Positions 23,288 to 33,814 of a DNA stretch of 64,000 bases are shown piece after piece. The notes beneath the pieces are model-generated. The model ran no database searches, was not told where the DNA came from, and saw only the letters and a program-made list of their open reading frames with translations. Within the stretch, counting starts at the first letter, position 1. Each line of letters begins with the position of its first letter. The stretch is taken from the NCBI RefSeq assembly GCF_052857255.1, contig NC_135505.1, positions 65,646,149-65,710,148 on the forward strand. The letters run 5' to 3'. The position numbers and the translations under genes are program-made. This DNA comes from Amblyomma americanum. Its lineage: Eukaryota; Arthropoda; Arachnida; Ixodida; Ixodidae.

Positions 23288-23530
23288 ACCGTGGTGGCTC
23301 AGTGTTTAAGGCCCTCGGCTACTGATCCAGAGTACCCGGTGTGCTGTGCGTTGTCAGTGCACGTTAAAGATTCCGAGGTGGTCGAAATTATTCCGGTGCC
23401 CTTCACTACTGCACCTCTCTCTTTCTTTCTTCTTTCAGTCCCTCGTTTATTCCTTCCCTTACGGCGTGATTCAGGTGAGAAATACTTTATATGAGAAATA
23501 TTGCGTCATTTAGTTTCCCAACAACCAATT
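23288..23530 (+). mobile_element. tRNA-derived SINE (Ruka-like), internally deleted
   Basis: Begins CCACCGTGGTGGCTCAGTG (A-box region) and keeps the tail blocks GTCAGTGCACGTTAAAGATT, GGTGGTCGAAATTATTCCGG and TTCCCAACAACCAATTTTC. The B-box and the first body segment, present at 43240-43310, are deleted here, leaving AGAGTACCCGGTGTGCTGTG at the join. Confidence 0.8.
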
Positions 23531-23929
23531 TTCATATGCTTTTTCAACAGCAGAATCCGGTACTTCTGTCATTGACAAATATTCAAGCCAGTTTCTAAAT
23601 GCCTATGCAAAATAGTTTTCAACAAAGAAGCATATGTAACATTCTGGTGAGAAAAAATCACAGGATATAAGCACGTCAGAAGCAAGGAACCCTAACAGGG
23701 TCCATGCAACGAAGGGTTTAAATTCATTTCTGCACGGCGTTGTTATTGGAAGCTATAACACAATGAGTGACAAGAAAAATAGAAGAATATGAGTAATATG
23801 GCGTCGCTAAAAAAATTTATGAAAAATTAAAATTTCGCAAGGGAAGGTGATATGACGGTTGTTTGTCTTCCTACTTTTTTTCCATGTTGCAAGCAGAAGC
23901 ATGAAGGTTAGCGTGATATTTTATTTATT
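23531..23929. other. Intergenic spacer, nothing recognised
   Basis: AT-rich DNA between the SINE and the 3' end of the antisense LINE. No feature supported. Confidence 0.6.
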
Positions 23930-24599
23930 TATTTTGTTTACAATATACTGCAGACCCTAATATGAGTCCTGGCAGGAGGGGCAAAAAGGCATAAAATAAA
24001 TACAGCAAGTGACATCGCACAACAAATATAAATAATGCCACAGAACAAGAAACAAGCACTCAGCATCTGTCTACAAGCCATTTTGACAAAGGCATTGATG
24101 TTGTTTAGTAGATCAGGCGGGAGTTCCTTCCATTGTGTAATTTTGCGCGGAAAGAATGAGTATTAAAAAACATCGACCCTAGCGTTGTACGTTGCCTGTG
24201 ATTCCAGGTGATGATTTATTGTTAGTAGCGTTGTGCTGGGTTTAATAAAAGGATCAGGGCTCAAGGAAATTTTGTTATTTTTGAATGAGAAAAGTATATT
24301 CAGCCTTTGAATTTTTATTCGTGTTGGCAGTGTCTATATGTTCTGTTGTGCCATCAGAGCGGTTGGCGAGTCAATGAACGGTATTTCTTAAAAATGAATT
24401 TAACAGATTTTCGCTGGATCATTTCCAACATGTCGATGTTATATTTTTTGCAAGGGTCCCGGACGGTTCATGCGTTCTCTAGTTTAGGTCTGATGATGGA
24501 CGCATAGTCTAGGAGCTTTGCACTAGCAGGGGCAGCTTTTCATTTATGCCTGAGGAAGCAAAGTTTCTTGAAAGAAAATATACATATGTTTGATATGTT

Positions 24600-26785
24600 T
24601 TTAGTCTAGGTAAGGTTACTGCTTAGAGTAACACCTAGGTATTTGTATTCGTTAACTTCCTCAAGCTGGTGAGATCGAAGGTTATACGAAAATGATAGGT
24701 TATTCCTTTTATTGGTTACTTTCATGAAGACTGTTTTCTTATTGTTAAGCTTCATGTGCCATCGACTGCACATGGAATCAATGTTCTGAAGGTTAGAATT
24801 AAGAATAACCTGAACCTCGCACAATATGATTTTATTAAGCAAAACACAATCATCGGCAAAGAGCCTAATTTGCAATGGTTCACTTATTACATCAACAATG
24901 TCATTTATATATATCAAAAAGAGCAATGGACCGAGCACAGTTCTCTGCGGTACGCCATAGGTGACTGGGAGGTAGCTGGAACAACGATTATCATTGCTGA
25001 CAAACTGTGCGCGGTTAGAAATGTAAGCAAGCACCCAGTTAGTTTTAAAAGAAGGAAGCCCACTAAACGCAAGCTTACATATTAGTTTTCCATGTGGAAC
25101 AAGGTCAAACGCTTTCTTAGAATCAAGGAAAATAACGTCAATCTGCCCTGACATGTTTAAAGTATCTGCAAAACTATGAATTACAGATGTTGGTTGAGTG
25201 GCGGTTAAAAGTCTTTTTCTAAATCCATGTTGAAAGTGAGAGAGAATATCTCTGTCGTTTTAGAAAGGTAGGTATATAAGTGGCTACAATATGCTCAATA
25301 AGTTTACAAGAACAAGATGTCAGTGATATGGGACAAAAATTTGTAACAGATAATGCAGTACCTTTTTTAATTATTCGCACAATCCGCGCAACTCTCCAAT
25401 CCAAAGGAACACTGCTAGTTGATAGGTTTCCACGAAAAATTATAGCCCGGAATTTGGATACCATTTCACTAGAACGGTGCAAGAACATATTTTGAATCCC
25501 GTCAGGACCAGAAGACACTTTTGTTTTCAGATTTAACAACATTGAAAACACGCCAGCAGAAGATACAATGCGTAGGTCTGGAGAACATGATACAGCAGCG
25601 TGACGTAGTGGGGAGTTTGATTTCGGAAATACACTGTAGAAATATGTATTAAAATATTCAGCAGTGGTTGCTTTATCTGTGACAAGAATGCCATTGTGCA
25701 GAACTTGGTCGACAGGTTTGTTTTTCCTCGACAAATGTTTCCAAAACTTCTGCGGAGCATTTCGAATAAAGCTCGGCAGCGTGTGTTCAAAGTAATGCTG
25801 TTTTGAATGGCTCACTGCCTGACGCAGTGCAAGTTGTGCAACTTATATAGCGTTTCGGCAGACACGTGCTCGTTTTAATCGGTTTAGTTTGCGCTTTAAA
25901 TGCAAGACCTTGCGCGTGATTCAGGGATCTCTTTTGTTCGTTTGCTTTATTCTGTTAGGAATGAAATTTTTTAGACAGCAGGTACAGATTTCTTTAAATT
26001 TATTCTAGAGTAGGTACACATAGTTTCCTTTAAAATATCTTAGGCATAGGTCTAGGTAATCAAGCACGCTTTCGTCCCTTGCACGCGCAAAATCTTTTAC
26101 ACAGACAGACTTTGCAGGTGGAGAGGTTTTGGATTTTTCAATGCTGCATGAAAAATACACCATCTTGTGATCGGAGACGTTGCTTTCCCTCGAGACGCAA
26201 CAATTTTAAATCGATCGGCTGATAAAAGCCAGGTAAAGTATAGAAGAAAAAGTGCCCTGGACACGCGCTGGTTTTGTAACCACCTGTTGAAGCTTATGTT
26301 GCAAAATAATTTGAAAAATGTGAGTCGTGTCAGGGTCAGAACCAGAAAGGGGACACTTCCAATTTATCCCAGGCACGTTGAAATCACCAACAAGAATCAT
26401 TTTATCGTGAATGAACTTACTCATGTGATCAGCGAAGTTTGAAAAAACTTGCCTTTGTGGCGAATCAGGTGATTGGTAAACCACAATTAGCCGTAAAGAC
26501 CGGCCCCAGCAGCACAGTTTTAAAGAGACGCTCTCATGGTCATTAAGACAAGGCAAAACAAAAGATTGGATACTCTGCTTCACCAAGACAATAACACCAC
26601 CACCTCTTGATTGCCTGTCGCAGCAGAACAGGTTATACGACGGGGGAAAATGTCTTCATCATGTATTTCGTCTTTGAGCGAAGTTTCGGTCATCACTACA
26701 ATATGTGGATTATAATCTAATATTAAACCTTCTAGTTGATCACTTTTGTTGCTATGCTACGCGCATTAAAGTTTAGTAGTCTTAG
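24600..26785 (-). pseudogene. LINE ORF2: AP endonuclease plus reverse transcriptase
   Basis: Endonuclease blocks appear first (minus strand, from about 26780): LLNFNARSIANK-like start, then HIVVMTETSL, SRGGGVIVLVKQSIQ, and VGDFNVPGINWKC (26586-26206). RT follows: KVSSGPDGIQNMFLHRSS (25815-25219), VIFLDSKKAFDLVPHGKL, VTYGVPQRTVLGPLLF, RLFADDCVLLNKI, NEYKYLGVTLSSNLT (25154-24606). The usual GVPQGSVLGP reads GVPQRTVLGP. Several frameshifts split the frame. The protein would nick DNA and reverse-transcribe the element RNA. Confidence 0.85.
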
Positions 26786-26829
26786 CTATCTATTGTTGGA
26801 AGGTTGACGTCACTCACTGTTTGAGCTGG

Positions 26830-27545
26830 ATTGGCACCTGGACTGACGACCGGGCAGTTCGACCCTTGCACATGCGGTTTAGTCCCAAACGTAAATTTCA
26901 ATGTCCACTTTCAATTTATCCTTTATCAGGGTTACTTTCCTTCCTTCTTTTTTTTCCTATTTAGCGCTCGCCCAAAGAGGCTTTCTCTTGCGGAGCGTCT
27001 CGGGCGAATAGTCATTTTGAAAAGATATGTTTGTTCCTTTAAGCTTGTGAGCACTTTTCATAATTTCCTCTTTTTCATTGTAGTCCTGAAAGAAATAATC
27101 ACTGGCCCTTGCTTTCCAGGTCGGCAGATCGATGAATTCTCCGAATGGACTAGCAGGTGATGCAAAGCTTTTCAATAAATGTACCGACAATTTTTTTCTT
27201 TTAGTTCTGACACAGTTTCATTGGGCTTGTCAGCTACCCCGAAAACCATCTATTTCGATCACCTACTTCGGTCTTCCAAATCGGCGAATTTCACATCAAG
27301 TTTGCTTAGCGTTTCTTCAATGCCTACAATGTTCGCTACGTGGTTATCCAAGTCAGCAAACTTGGAGGTGAGGCCGGACAGTATTTTTTTCATGTTTGTC
27401 TTTTGTACTCGAAGAGCTGCAATTCTTCAGCGAGTTAATTCTGGCCAGCTAGTAATTGCTCTAGTAGCTCTTTTGTTTCCCCCGGACAGGGATTTGACTC
27501 AACATCCCCGCAGATCATGAGCTTACACCCGCTAAACACTTCTTA
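26830..27545 (-). pseudogene. LINE ORF1 (2A-like start, coiled coil, RRM-type C-terminus)
   Basis: Minus-strand ORF1 broken by frameshifts. It begins near 27540 with a reading VFSGCKLMICGDVESNPCPG: a 2A-like motif in which the key Gly is Cys. A Leu-rich coil follows (MKKILSGLTSKFADLDNHVA), then LEDRSR, the usual link to the RRM-type domain. The C-terminal block reads KGTNISFQNDYSPETLRKRK (27190-26957), typical of L1-type ORF1 proteins that bind element RNA. Confidence 0.72.
27483..27506 (-). other. Decayed 2A-like motif DVESNPCP
   Basis: On the minus strand these 24 bases encode D-V-E-S-N-P-C-P. The 2A consensus is D-x-E-x-N-P-G-P; only the Gly is changed (to Cys, one base away from GGT). 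It lies close to the N-terminus of the LINE ORF1. Ribosome skipping normally happens between that Gly and Pro, so this copy should be inactive. Confidence 0.68.
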
Positions 27546-27628
27546 AGCAATACAAATGTATTGCCGTGGGCACGGCAGAACCAAGAGACCGCGGGAATCA
27601 CTCTTAATTGTGCCGTAATAATCACTGA

Positions 27629-27948
27629 CCTGCGTGAGTCAGAAGAAGCGCGTTAGGACACATGATTATGCTTGGTCCGCCGTGCCCACTGAATTTGAAG
27701 GCTTGCAGAGGATTTTTCAAGGGGCGTCTGATGACGTAACGTCGCTGGTGGACGGCGCTAAAGTGATGATGTCATGATGCACGGGATAGGAACAACGGGG
27801 CGTCGCTGGTACAGATGAAGCCGTCAAGCATGTGTCAATCCTTGATCCATCTTGCAGCGATGTCGCTCTGGCAAGGCTAACAAAAACAACCTGCGTGAAG
27901 CAGAAGAAGCGCGTGTTAGGCCACATGCCTATGCTTGGTCCGCCGCGA
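27629..27948 (-). promoter_or_regulatory. Repeated 5' block of the LINE (putative promoter monomers)
   Basis: A block of about 57-60 bp (CCTGCGTGA, then CAGAAGAAGCGCG, then TATGCTTGGTCCGCCG) occurs at 27629-27685 and again at 27890-27948, 261 bases apart, with about 85-90 % identity. On the minus strand both lie just upstream of ORF1. Repeated 5' monomers carrying promoter activity are known in some LINEs; the promoter role here is inferred from position only. Confidence 0.5.
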
Positions 27949-27960
27949 GTGGAACACTGT

Positions 27961-28459
27961 ATTTTATCTGAGGAAAGACATTGCATGCTTAATCTTTCCG
28001 GATGGCTCATGTGCAAAATAAAGGGCACTTGAAAATTAAGCAATAAACAAATTATTTGTGCATTGGCTAAGCGAGTCGGAAAATTTTTCACTCTCGTTAC
28101 TTTACAGTACTACACATTAATTCTTTAAAACCATTAAAGCAAATAAGCTAAATATCATGCAGCCTTAGTGCATTTTGAATAGATTCTTTGGAGGTCAAAC
28201 GTGAGAACTTGGTCGAAAATATTTTCAACTAGAGTATATATATATATATATATAGAAGTTAGATTATGAACGTTGACCTTGGTGAGAGCACGCAGTTACA
28301 GCTCCTGGAAAGCTTAGCGTGAAGAGCGTTCACATAATTACGCACATAAAGTACATTCTATATGTTTAATCACCTATTTTATAAATTGATAGGCTTATTT
28401 TCGTTTTTCATTTTTGTGCGCGCCTCATACTCCAGGTGTTTTAGGGAAGAATTTTCGTA
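27961..28459. other. AT-rich spacer with a TA microsatellite
   Basis: No gene is seen. A (TA)n run lies at 28235-28254. Confidence 0.6.
28235..28254. repeat. (TA)10 microsatellite
   Basis: Twenty bases of alternating T and A in an AT-rich flank. Confidence 0.92.
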
Positions 28460-28519
28460 ATGTCAAAAATGGGCTTTTCGAGGTAAAAATATGACTTGCG
28501 GCACAGTATTGCTGTCACA

Positions 28520-29450
28520 AAATTCGGCGCATATTCGAAAAAAAAAAAGGCGCTGCGCGTAAGCATTCGGGCCCACGCGCGGTAAAATACAACAAAAAAA
28601 AACTTCGAGGAAGGATCCCCGGAGAGCGCGCAGCTTTGCGCGTGCCGCTGCCCTTTCCACTAAGCTCGCCGGCGCGGCGCCTCGAGAGGCATGGCCGAGC
28701 GCGGCGTCGATTTCTCGAGAATCTCTGAGTAGTATCTACTCATCGTCGACAGCGAGGGCTTGACCTGGACCGCGCTAAAGCGATACCTTCTCCCCTTCGC
28801 TCTCGCGCCAGCGTCTTCGCATCAGAAGAATTACCCAGGAATTTCTCGAAGGCTGTGTCCGCGCTCGACCAATGGGGTCGCGCGCTCGACGCGAGAAGGA
28901 GAAGGAGCTTTTGCAGCTGAAACTGCGTGTATGTGCGCGCCTGCCCTAGCGCGAAGAACAAACAGACGCGAACTGCGCCTATAAATGAGGGGCGTTAACC
29001 GCTGTCTGTCGGCCCGAGGCCGCCGTTAAGCTTCCGAGTAGCTAAATCTCTCCCAAATGTTACTTTTCACGAGTTGCATTGTATTTGCAAATCGCTTTGT
29101 ATGCGCTCGTACGAGTGATTGCAAAATTCTCTGTGTCGTCTCTTTGCTGTATAAACTTTGTTTTGTTTTGTGAACCTTTGGCTCCGACCGATTCTCTGGC
29201 TTGCGACCGCCGATCGCTGGGCACCAAACGACCAACCCCCTTGTCACTTGGTAGCTGGTCTCCACCTGATCTGGCAACACAGAGTCGAGGGAATCTCCTT
29301 TGTGACCGTGACCGCTACCCCCACAAGCTCTAAGGGTGCCTGGGAGCGCACGCAAAAGTGCGCGAAGTGGGTGACAATTATCTGTTCTGGCAGGCACCAG
29401 ATGCCGGTGAATCGTCTAAAGTAGTAAGCTGGCTAATAAATTTAAACCAA
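28520..29450 (+). promoter_or_regulatory. CpG-rich promoter-like block, possible solo LTR
   Basis: A sharp GC- and CpG-rich island in AT-rich DNA. It contains a TATAAA at 28980-28985, followed about 25 bases later by a pyrimidine/G start-like CTGTCTGTCGG, and then a TGTATAAACTTTG stretch near 29150 that could serve in 3' end formation. This order (CpG-rich upstream part, TATA, transcribed part, polyA-like signal) fits an LTR as well as a host promoter. I found no flanking duplication or internal retroviral-type sequence, and no open gene downstream. Confidence 0.38.
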
Positions 29451-30079
29451 TTAACTTTTTAGCGTGTGTATTTAAGCGCCAAGTTGCAATTAGGGATTTG
29501 TAGCCGGTCGTTAATAAGAGCCACATGAATTTTTTTAAATTTCAAAAACGCGATAGTTCTTCGCACTGTGGCTCAACACAGTCTGGATACATCGTGCCAA
29601 AATACATGCTCTTTCGAAAAGCATGCAAAAAAAGGAACCTTTCCAATGAACGTAACTGGATTAAGAAGCCAAAAATTTTTGAACCACAACGACGAAATTA
29701 TAAAAACTGATATGTATATTCCTAAAATCGGCTTCAAATCAATATTGAAACAATGTATGGAACACTATTAGTTAGGAAATTAATTATTAAATATTAGTTA
29801 ACCATCTTACTAGCTAAGACAACTCACCAGTTCTTTGGTGTCCGTCAACACAGGCCATACTATGCCTTAAAAGTAATATTTTTTAATCAAAAAGGTTATT
29901 TTCCAAAATATCCGAAAATGTTCACTGCAACTTCTGATACATTAAACTTGTACTCGGTTCTTTGCTACAAGAAAGAAAAGATTTTACATGTGCAGTGAAA
30001 GTATTTTTTTATTGCAGACTACCTTGAAAATGCCTTCTTCCCCACTGCTACAACATAGATGTCTTCGCTCCATTCTCCA
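29451..30079. other. AT-rich spacer, nothing recognised
   Basis: No coding region, repeat edge or RNA gene is supported. Small open frames at 29525-29771 look random. Confidence 0.55.
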
Positions 30080-30420
30080 ATAAATGGTGCTACCCCTGGG
30101 GAAGGACAAACTGCTTAATCAGGCTCATGACGAGGCCCTAGCCCTATTGGGCGCAACAGCAGCGGGTACAAAATAAATATAGATAGTCCATGTACAAGTA
30201 GGTACAACAATCATGACCGTGCCAAAATATACATGACAATTTGCATAAAAAATAAATAAATTATAACACAATAACAGTGTAACTCCATATGTGCATATCT
30301 GCGTTAGTGGTCATCTGCATATAATTTGAAGTAGAAAGAGATTGCACTATGTACACAAATAAAGAAATCGGAACACAATAACACAGCAACTACATTTTTG
30401 GGTTAGTCATCATCTGCGCA

Positions 30421-32880
30421 TTATTTCCACCGTTTAAATGCAGGTGAATCAATCTGCACTTGTTTTTCTTTTTGCAATCTATATCTATTTCTATAAGCCG
30501 CCACATGATCCACAAGTACACTCCTTGAAGAGTCATCCGACATTATAACGCCTAAAAATTTACAAATGCATTGCTGAATAACTAAAGCAATATTTATGTG
30601 ATACTGAGCCGGAATTTTGTTCTTTTTTTCTGAACAGCAAAGGTGGGCACATTTTGCTGTATTAAAATACATTTTTCATTCCAAACACCAAGCCTGGATT
30701 AGGGTTAAATCAATTTGGGGTTGAAGAGCCTGACTTGCAGTTATAAGTTTTCTATACAGAACACAGTCATCTGCAAAGAGACGTACACTTGATGAAATAT
30801 TAAATGAGATATCATTTATGTACACCAATAACAGGAGCGGCCCCAAGACCGATCCTTGAGGAACACCTGATGTCACTTCAGCACAATCTGAGGCCTTGCC
30901 ATTCAGAACTACACGTTGGTGGCAGTTAGACAAATTATTTTCAATCCACATATAACAGCTGTGTTTAAGTTTAGCATTGTTACTTTATAGATAATTAGTG
31001 GGTGTGACACAGTGTCAAACGCCTTCCGAAAATCCAAAAATATACAGTCTATCTGCCCCCCGTCGTCAAGTTCAGATGCAAGTTCATGATAAAATTCTAC
31101 AAGTTTTGTAGTACAACACAGACCTTTGTGGAACCATGTTGTTCTTTTATTAATAAGTCGTTTTTTACTAAGTGATTCATTATAGCTGTGTATAATATAT
31201 GTTCGAAGATTTTGCACGAAATTGATGTTAGAGACGTCCTTACTTGCATAATACAACATTTTGGGCGAGTTGGTTACCTACATTCATGAGCTATCTTCCA
31301 GTCATCGGATAAGAAGCCTGTATCCAAAGTTTTTGTATAAATAAGATATAGAGATTGTGAAATAGGATGAGCACAGCTCTTTAGTAAAAGCAGTGAAATG
31401 TCGTCCGGAACGCATGCCTTTGTTTCGTCTATATTCTGTAGGAGCGCTACTATTCCTTTTACGCTTATTTCGACTGGTTGCATTAACAGTGCATAACTTG
31501 TGCACTGTCGCTGACAACTCTTATCCTTGGGCGAGAAAACAGACTTAAAGTAGTTATTAAAACAAGTTGCTTTTTCTGTGTCATCTGATATGATCTGATT
31601 ATTGCAAGTGATTTCACCTATTCCAGCTAAGGCTGACCCACACTCCCTTATGTAGTGTCAAAAAATTTAGGATTTGTCTTCATTTTAACATCTAGTGTTT
31701 TAAAATATTGTTCTTTCGCACTTTTGAGTTTTAACTTGTACTCTCGCGTTAGTTCAAGCAATCTTCCGAAGTGATCGTCACTCTTTGTTCTCTTAAATAT
31801 GAGATACGCGCGCCTACGTTTTCTTACCATCTTGACAACACAGGACGTCACACCTGCATTTTTACGCTTTTTCAGTCTTGATCAGTCTATACATGGCACG
31901 TGTGCATCCCTAAGTTCTAAAAGCTTAATCACAAATAAACGCCATTACTTGTGCACATCACACTCATCAAAAAAGCACTAAAAAACGCGCAAGTGATGTA
32001 GTATATTTTCAGAAATATTAGTGAAGTCACCTTTGTCGTAAAAAAAGACATGCCTAGATTCACATTTGTTTTCTCTAATAAGCTGAGCTTTTATATATGC
32101 AATTACAGCATGATGATCACGGATGCCCGGTACAACATGGACAGCATTAACTCGATTCGGATAGTTCGAAAAGAAAAGATCTAAAACATTTTTATCCCTA
32201 GCTGGTTCCTGAACATACTGTAATAAGCCAAATGTATCTATAATGTTCTTCATGTCAGTATTGGTGGCAGTACCTATTGAGCTTACACAAATGCCACCAC
32301 ACCAATGCAAATCCGGCAAATTGAAATCACCCGCGAGCAATAGAGATTGTTTAGAGACCTCGGAAATAATTTCATAAAGTGATTGCAACGTTCTCAGATC
32401 TGAAGTCGGTGGCCGGTAAAATGATCCGATAGCATATGATGAGCTGTCATCTAGCGTGAGTGCACACCATATTGATTCAGTATTGTCGGACATGATGTCT
32501 AGTAACGATGATCTTAAAGAGGAATGCATCAGTAAGAAGACACCCCCGCCAAAGCGGAACCTGTCTTTGCAATAAGCAATGACTTCTTTGGGGAACACCT
32601 TGCTATCATGAACTGATGCATCTAACCATGATTTTGTACCAAGAACTATGTCTGCATTTACTTACTCAAGTAGACTGGCAAACTCATCAAATTTATTTAC
32701 TATGCTTCTGCAGTTAATCACTACGGCAACTAAGTCCCATTGGAGGCTTTTCTTTATCACACTGTGGCGTCATCGTCCCACGGCGGGAAGAACCACCAGT
32801 TTTTCTTTGTCCCACCTGAAAGCCTTTCGTTCAATGATAGGTTTATTGTACTTTAATTAAATCTTGCTTTTTTTGCTCCT
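30421..32880 (-). pseudogene. LINE ORF2: AP endonuclease plus reverse transcriptase
   Basis: Endonuclease blocks on the minus strand: FRFGGGVFLLMHSSL, GSFYRPPTSDL, SLLLAGDFNLPDLHWCGG and IRDHHAVIAYI (32598-31978). RT blocks: IDCIFLDFRKAFDTVSHPLI (31259-30909), TSGVPQGSVLGPLLLLVYIN and RLFADDCVLYRKL (30951-30676), then a thumb region AHLCCSEKK...CKFLGVIMSDD (30672-30421). Catalytic residues of the RT (FADD) and endonuclease (GDFN) are kept, but the frame is split by at least four shifts or stops. Confidence 0.85.
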
Positions 32881-33156
32881 TGATGTTTTGGGCATTCCCA
32901 CAATCGCTTCCGCACATTTCGCGTCTGTGGTGAGTAATCTTAATCCACGCTATCGTATGAACCCTTAAACTTTTTCGCTATGCCCAAAACTTCCTGCTTT
33001 TCTTTAAAGGAAGCGAAATTTACAATTATAGGCCGCCTAGTTCCACCACTGTTACGACCTACACGGTGCGCCCTTTGCACAGCTGTCAGTTCAATTACTA
33101 GCTCTGACTGACAGATGCTTTTGACTACGTTCTCAGCTTCTTCCCATGTTTCTGTA

Positions 33157-33393
33157 GCCGCCGCGGTGGCTGAGTGGTTATGGCGCTCAGCTGCTGGCCC
33201 GAAAGACGCGGGTTCGATCCCGGCCGTGGCGGTAGAATCTCGATGGAGGCGAAATTCTAGAGGCCCGTGTACTGTGCGATGTCAGTGCACGTTAAAGAAG
33301 CCCAGGTGGTCGAAATTCCCGGAGCCTTTCACTACGGCGTCTCTCATAGCCTGGGCCGCTTTGGGACGTTAAACCCCCGTAAACCAAACCAAT
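33157..33393 (+). mobile_element. tRNA-derived SINE inserted in LINE ORF1
   Basis: A complete copy: head GCCGCCGCGGTGGCTGAGTG (A-box), GCGGGTTCGATCCC (B-box), body GTCAGTGCACGTTAAAGAAG and GGTGGTCGAAATTCCCGGAG, and end GTAAACCAAACC. Flanks CTTCCCATGTTT (33140-33151) and CTTCTCATGTTT (33394-33405) form a 12 bp target duplication with one mismatch. The two ORF1 halves of the host LINE resume on either side. Confidence 0.88.
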
Positions 33394-33712
33394 CTTCTCA
33401 TGTTTTTAATTGTTTGTCGTCTTCAACGCCATAAATCACAAGATTTTGCCGGCGACTTCGATTTTGAAGATCAGTATTCCTGCTCAGAAAATGTTTAACT
33501 TGTTCTGTTAGGTGTTTAATTTTATTTCCCTGTTCAATGACCAATTTATCAAGCGCTTCAATCTGTCCACTAGCTTTATCAAGTTTACAGATTATATCAC
33601 ATATAATGGCGTCATGCTTCGCGATCCTTGTATCAATCGTATCCATCTTGACCATGATAGCTGCCTGACCACTTTGTAAACTCTTGAGCAGTTCTATCTC
33701 GCTTGTAGTGAG

Positions 33713-33736
33713 AGGACCAGGATTAAGCTCAATATC
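33713..33736 (-). other. 2A-like ribosome-skipping motif DIELNPGP
   Basis: On the minus strand these 24 bases encode D-I-E-L-N-P-G-P, a full match to the 2A consensus D-x-E-x-N-P-G-P. It follows a short Leu-rich stretch at the very start of LINE ORF1. In known cases the ribosome skips the bond between the last Gly and Pro and releases the leader. Similar motifs are known at the same place in APE-type LINEs of several marine invertebrates and in trypanosomes. The motif itself is certain; activity is inferred. Confidence 0.82.
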
Positions 33737-33814
33737 TCTAGAAAGTAGTAGTAGCAGTACAAGATACAACACCCGATTCTAAGAGAGAAATATACACTGG
33801 GAAGCTGTGTTGGC

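Larger units (their letters stand above)
23930..27960 (-). mobile_element. Near-full-length CR1/L2-like LINE with ORF1, ORF2 and 5' repeats, antisense
   Basis: Read on the minus strand: a 5' region with a repeated 60 bp block (27948-27629), ORF1 (27545-26830), ORF2 with endonuclease then RT (26785-24600), and a 3' UTR ending in a TTTA-type tail at about 23930. Total about 4 kb. All frames carry stops or shifts, so the copy is dead. Noteworthy is a decayed 2A-like motif at the start of ORF1. No clear target duplication was found. Confidence 0.82.
30080..33785 (-). mobile_element. CR1/L2-like LINE with 2A-like ORF1 start, antisense
   Basis: Minus-strand element with ORF1 (33785-32890, split by a SINE) and ORF2 (about 32880-30420), ending in a 3' UTR near 30080. 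Its 5' end lies next to the truncated 5' end of another LINE on the opposite strand (33815 onward). Frameshifts and stops are present throughout. No target duplication was identified for the whole element. Confidence 0.82.
32940..33785 (-). pseudogene. LINE ORF1: 2A-like leader, coiled coil, RRM-type domain (split by a SINE)
   Basis: The N-terminal half (33781-33398) begins after a stop codon with a Leu-rich leader LYLVLLLLLS and then RDIELNPGP, followed by a coiled coil (IMVKMDTIDTRIAKHDAIIC...LTEQVKHFLSRNTDL) and RSRRQNLVIYGVED, the start of the RRM-type domain. A SINE (33157-33393) interrupts here. The rest continues at 33130-32940 as RAHRVGRNSGGTRRPIIVNF and KEKQEVLGIAKKFKGS, the usual ORF1p block. 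No ATG is seen before the leader; GTG or TTG stands at that place, so the start codon may have been lost by mutation. Confidence 0.78.

Noticed and set aside
28460..29372. Solo LTR from TGTCAAAAATGG to GGGTGACA
   Set aside because: The ends look LTR-like but the flanking five bases do not match, so exact LTR borders cannot be supported.
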